Of a stretch of DNA of 64,000 nt, positions 60,324 to 64,000 are shown one piece after another (position 1 is the first letter of the stretch; each line of letters starts with the position of its first letter). The position numbers and the translations under genes were made by a program. The stretch comes from Talpa occidentalis (taxonomy: Eukaryota > Chordata > Mammalia > Eulipotyphla > Talpidae). Location of the stretch: NCBI RefSeq assembly GCF_014898055.3, contig NW_023605083.1:94947483-95011482 (forward strand). Reading direction: 5' to 3'. The notes under the pieces were generated by a model, which worked only from the letters and a program-made list of their open reading frames with translations, did no database searches and had not been told where the DNA came from.

Positions 60324-60945
60324 ATTTATTATTAATATTTTAAATTTATTTATTTATATATCTTTTACTTCATTGTTCATTTTTGTACAGTATTTGCTTT
60401 CTCCTCTCAGGTGTGGTCCCTGTAAAATTCCCACCACCAATGCACCAGTGCACCATCACCATAGTCCCTTGTGCTCTTCCCTCCCCTGTTTTGACCCCTG
60501 TCCTTCCCCCTCCCCTGCAGAATGTCTCTGATTTATAATTGCCTGTTTATTTTAGTTTTTATTTTTTTTTCTGATTCCTTATTTGGTTCCCCTATATTCC
60601 TCCTATAAGTGGAATCATCCTTATTTGGTTCCCCTATATTCCTCCTATAAGTGGAACCATCCAATATTTTTCTTTTTCATTCTGGCTTATTTCACTGAGT
60701 ATAAATCCCTTCCAGCTCCGTCCAAGTTGCTGCAAATGGCATGAGTTTATGTTTTTTTGATTGCTGAATAGTATTCCATTGTGTATATATACCACATCTT
60801 CTTGATCCAGTCATCTATTTTGGGGGCATTTGGGTTGTTTCCGTAGCTTAACTATTGTAAATAGTGCTGCAATAGATTCCTAGGAGTGAAATTGCTGGCT
60901 CATATGGTAGCTCTATTTTTAGTAGTTTGAGAACCTCCACACTCA
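60324..60945 (-). mobile_element. Antisense L1 3' end with an internal 42-bp duplication
   Basis: 3' UTR (gtgcaccatcaccatagtcc, a C-rich run 60478-60520) and ORF2 C-terminus in antisense (ttatttcactgagtataaat, gttgctgcaaatggcatgag, cttgatccagtcatctattt). Flanks tctggaaatt at 60314-60323 and 60946-60955 are a short target-site duplication. A 42-bp segment is repeated in tandem at 60577-60660. Confidence 0.85.
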
Positions 60946-61444
60946 TCTGGAAATTTAAACCAGCATCCTGTTGGTTCTCTAGATGCCAATAGAAATGCCA
61001 AAAAGGAAATGCAGAAAGATAGTTAAGTGATTGGCCTTTATTTTGTTTCTCAAATTTTATTGATTTTCCAATCATTTGCCTAACTATATACATTTTGGAA
61101 TACAATTGCAGAAGTCCATATATGTGTATGCCTCATATGATTCCCATACATCTTATTTGAGAGTTTTTTCCCATACACTACATTTATCCAAGAGATAATC
61201 AGTTGCCACTTATTTTACCCCCTAACCATTTCTGAATCCACTATCTTCTCTATTATGCCTCCCACCTATCTTTTCATTTTTTGCTTCATTAAACACAGGT
61301 ACTTCGTAACTAATCTCTTTATTTCCTAGTCAATAGCCCTCTAATCCATTCTTCTGTTGGCTTACAAATGTGTCTCTCTAAATCATAATTCCTTCATTAG
61401 TCCCTTACTGAACATAAAGTAATATCCAGGTCCCTTTCGTACAG

Positions 61445-61471
61445 GAAAAAAAAAAAAACAAAAAAAAAAAC
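61445..61471. repeat. A-rich tract
   Basis: Poly-A with one C interruption; no retroelement body is visible beside it on either strand. Confidence 0.85.
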
Positions 61472-62164
61472 ACCTGCATTGATCTGCTCTATTGTCTTGT
61501 AATTTCTAACTTCTTTAGATAATACTGTGACTTACTCACCTGTTCCTTTTGAACCTCATCCTTTTCTCTGTTTGAGTTAATTTGTACCTTAATACAAGAT
61601 CTATCTTGAGTGCTATCTCTCATTGATCCTCTGACACCAGTAGGAATGAGAAACATCCTCATTTTCTATAGCACTCAATGGCTATATACACCCACATTGT
61701 ATTGAAGCAACATTTATGAAAGGCACAGACAATGTTGTTGGTTAATCTTTTGTTATTAAATAATCCAGCTTAGGAAAAAAGCAATGTTGATATAATTACA
61801 GCTCTCTATAGAGAGGGTGTTATTTTCATCATTTATATTATGAGCAATTAACACATCTCCTGGCCCCTAGTTATATTCAGGAGACATTCTTTAAACTGAG
61901 GTATGTAATAACATGAAAATGATGAGCCATTTTACATATTAGATATGACTATTGCACGTGTACTTTGAGAAGGTTTCTAGCCATGTAGAGACAGGAGCAG
62001 GGGTACTGAGACAGCCACCACACTCCCTTACTTTTTCTCCTTTGAGACCAGAGAAATGTTTTTGGAAACTACTATAATCTAGAAGGAATCAAAGTCCTTT
62101 AGTCAGTGTGAAGTTAACTGGTTTGTAGAGAACCTCTTAGCTTTGCTCTTTTTATCACCAAGCT

Positions 62165-62665
62165 CCAACTAACTAAACCATATTTTTTTTAAATTGAGTT
62201 AATATGTGTTTACACCATTATTTGTGTTTTAGACATATAGGGTGTTCCCCTTCAGATGTTTTGACTACACCACATATACCACCCAAGGCACCCATGATCC
62301 ACCCTATATCCTTTATGCTCTCTTCCCACTTTGTTCTCACCCTCCCCCTGCTGATAGTCACAGTTCTATAACTTTCTATGGTTTGTCGTTAGTTTGGCTT
62401 TATCTAATCCTTTATTTGATATCGCTATATTCCAAATATAAGTGCCACCATCTGTACTTGTATTTCTCTTTCTCATTTATTTCTCTTAGCATAATCCCCT
62501 TTAGTTCCACCCATGTTGCTGCAAATGGCAAAAGTTTATCTTTTTTTGACTGTGTAGTATTCCATCACATGCTTACCACATATTCCTGATCTACTTGTCT
62601 GTATTTGGACACTTTAGTTGGCTATTGTAAATAATGTTGCAATGAACATGAGCAGGATCTCCTTT
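62165..62665 (-). mobile_element. Antisense L1 3' end
   Basis: ttgtgttttagacatatagg, gttttgactacaccacatat, catttatttctcttagcata, ccatgttgctgcaaatggca, tgtgtagtattccatcacat: antisense 3' UTR and end of ORF2, diverged more than the element at 60324. Confidence 0.8.
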
Positions 62666-64000
62666 CCCAATGCATATGTGGTCACTAGACTAACACAGAG
62701 AAGATGGTGATTACTCTGACTTACAAAATATTAAGACATTGCTTATTAACTGCATGAAGCCTATAAGCACTTGGAGACAGGAAATGGGTTTCCCAACTTT
62801 AGATCTTAGGAGGAAACTTTTCAAATATTTAAGTAACCTCTGCCTCTGTTCACATCACAAAATCCCTTGATCAACTCAGCTTCCCACTTTTAGCATCACT
62901 ACCTACATTACACAGCAAGTGATAGGAATATTGTCAGGAGAAACTGGAAGAGCAAATGCAAAAATATTGCTTCCAATTCAGAGGTGCTCATGCTCAGATA
63001 TTCCATCCAGTAATCTTCTTATGGATTCTTGGGATTTTGTGACCAAACTCCACTATCATAAGAGCATGGAAAAATCTCTAAATGGCTGGGGTGTTTCAAC
63101 ATCTTAGAACTAAGGGTATCACATAAATCAGGATCAGCAAACTTTCCTATTAAAGGTCAGAAAGTAATATTTTCAGCTTTGCAGATCAAGCAGTCACTGT
63201 CACAGCTACAGAACTCTGTCGTTAGAGTGTGAAAATAGCCATAAACAATACCTAAATGAATGAGGGTGACTGTGGCCATAAAACTATTTTATGGACAATA
63301 AAATTTGAACTTCATGTAATTTTCACATCATTAAGTATTATTATTTTAATTTTTAAACATTAAAAGCTATAAAAGAATTCCTAGCTTGCAGACCATACAA
63401 AAAGAAACAGTGTGGCTGATTTAGTCTATAGATCATACTTTGCATAGTCATCAATATCCAATATCTTATACATAAAACACCAAAGGACATTAATCCTACA
63501 TATTTCAAGTAAGAGAAAGGTGGAGAGTTCAAACTCTATATTACAGATATCCTAAGACCCAAGGGAATTCAAACTCTCATTGGAGGGTCTAATGTATTAC
63601 TAGGCCAGGAAATGCAGTATCAGAAAGGTGAAGGAGAAAGGAAAACAGACCGCCACAGGCAGTGCCCTTAAACTGGATAAATGTAGTTCATGCCAATTCC
63701 GTTTATGTTTCATTTTTTAAAATTTCCCTGAATTCCTTTGCTCAACACATGCTGAATATCGTTTCATGGCAACTTTCTCTGACTCTATTTTTATCAGATT
63801 AGGCTGAAATGGGATATTCCATTAGTCAGACCTTGATTTCTTTAAGTTGTAACACAGGGTATTTTACATGCATGCTATGAAATATCTTAATAAATGGAAA
63901 TTAAATCAATTTGTCACATTAAAAGAATGATGATTTTCATGATGATTCAATATTTTTATTTTGACCATTTAAATGATTAAGACTAATTAGTATAAAACTT

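Larger units (their letters stand above)
1..64000 (+). other. DNAH9: DNAH9 gene body, internal part (axonemal dynein heavy chain)
   Basis: Thirteen + strand exons join in phase into about 699 codons of a dynein heavy chain motor. These heavy chains (about 4,500 residues) form the ATPase of outer dynein arms and drive ciliary and flagellar beating along the axoneme. The segment runs from the AAA2 Walker-B-like motif (ILLDGDID) through AAA3 (P-loop GTAGTGKS, Walker [11 protein letters not shown]) to the AAA4 P-loop (GVGGSGKQS) and a later AAA4 strand ([12 protein letters not shown]). Family is certain. Choice of DNAH9 rests on remembered paralog wording, for example [19 protein letters not shown] and [24 protein letters not shown]11 and DNAH17 differ there. 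All introns are GT-AG. Both gene ends lie outside the window. Confidence 0.87.
56305..64000. other. Partial intron after exon 13
   Basis: 7.7 kb running off the window. Three antisense L1 3' ends are recognised. 57152-58200, 58391-60313, 60965-62160 and 62680-64000 show no gene, no further exon of the dynein gene and no clear repeat. Confidence 0.55.

Overview
The window is an internal piece of a placental-mammal nuclear gene. Evidence: thirteen short exons with GT-AG introns and one continuous reading phase, embedded in LINE-1 copies, MIR relics, CA/TC microsatellites, DNA-transposon fossils and a family of tRNA-headed SINEs. I see no Alu, B1/B2, Bov-tA, PRE-1 or horse ERE copies. A laurasiatherian lineage is plausible, but I cannot name the species.

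The gene lies on the + strand and encodes an outer-arm axonemal dynein heavy chain, best matched from memory to DNAH9 and not to its close paralogs DNAH11 or DNAH17. The exons (3301-3428, 5784-5892, 7126-7273, 11300-11474, 15784-15957, 16440-16647, 26958-27123, 28706-28808, 29317-29556, 35358-35519, 39104-39300, 47472-47634, 56181-56304) total 2097 nt (about 699 codons). They cover the end of AAA2, the AAA2-AAA3 linker, all of AAA3 (Walker A in exon 6, Walker B in exon 7) and the start of AAA4 (Walker A in exon 12). There is no start codon, stop codon, promoter or UTR of this gene here; it runs off both edges. All exon phases join without stops or frameshifts.

The rest is intron, mostly repeats. 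1-2.9 kb: an old sense L1 interrupted by an L1 3' end and two SINEs. 3.6-4.7 kb: an old antisense L1 holding a sense L1 3' end and a TA-flanked Tigger-like MITE. 5-47 kb: nine more SINEs, scattered L1 3' ends and MIRs. 48.8-54.1 kb: a 5.3 kb antisense L1 with a 19-bp target-site duplication, an open ORF1 and a frame-broken ORF2. 54.2-55.6 kb: a second, 5'-truncated antisense L1. 56.3-64 kb: the last partial intron with three further antisense L1 3' ends.

I found no sign of a novel biological system. The most informative non-genic signals are a lineage-specific SINE family (11 copies, clear target-site duplications, two subfamilies, a built-in AATAAA + TCTTT tail), tandem 61-bp units at the 5' end of the large L1, and a triple target-site duplication recording two insertions at one point.
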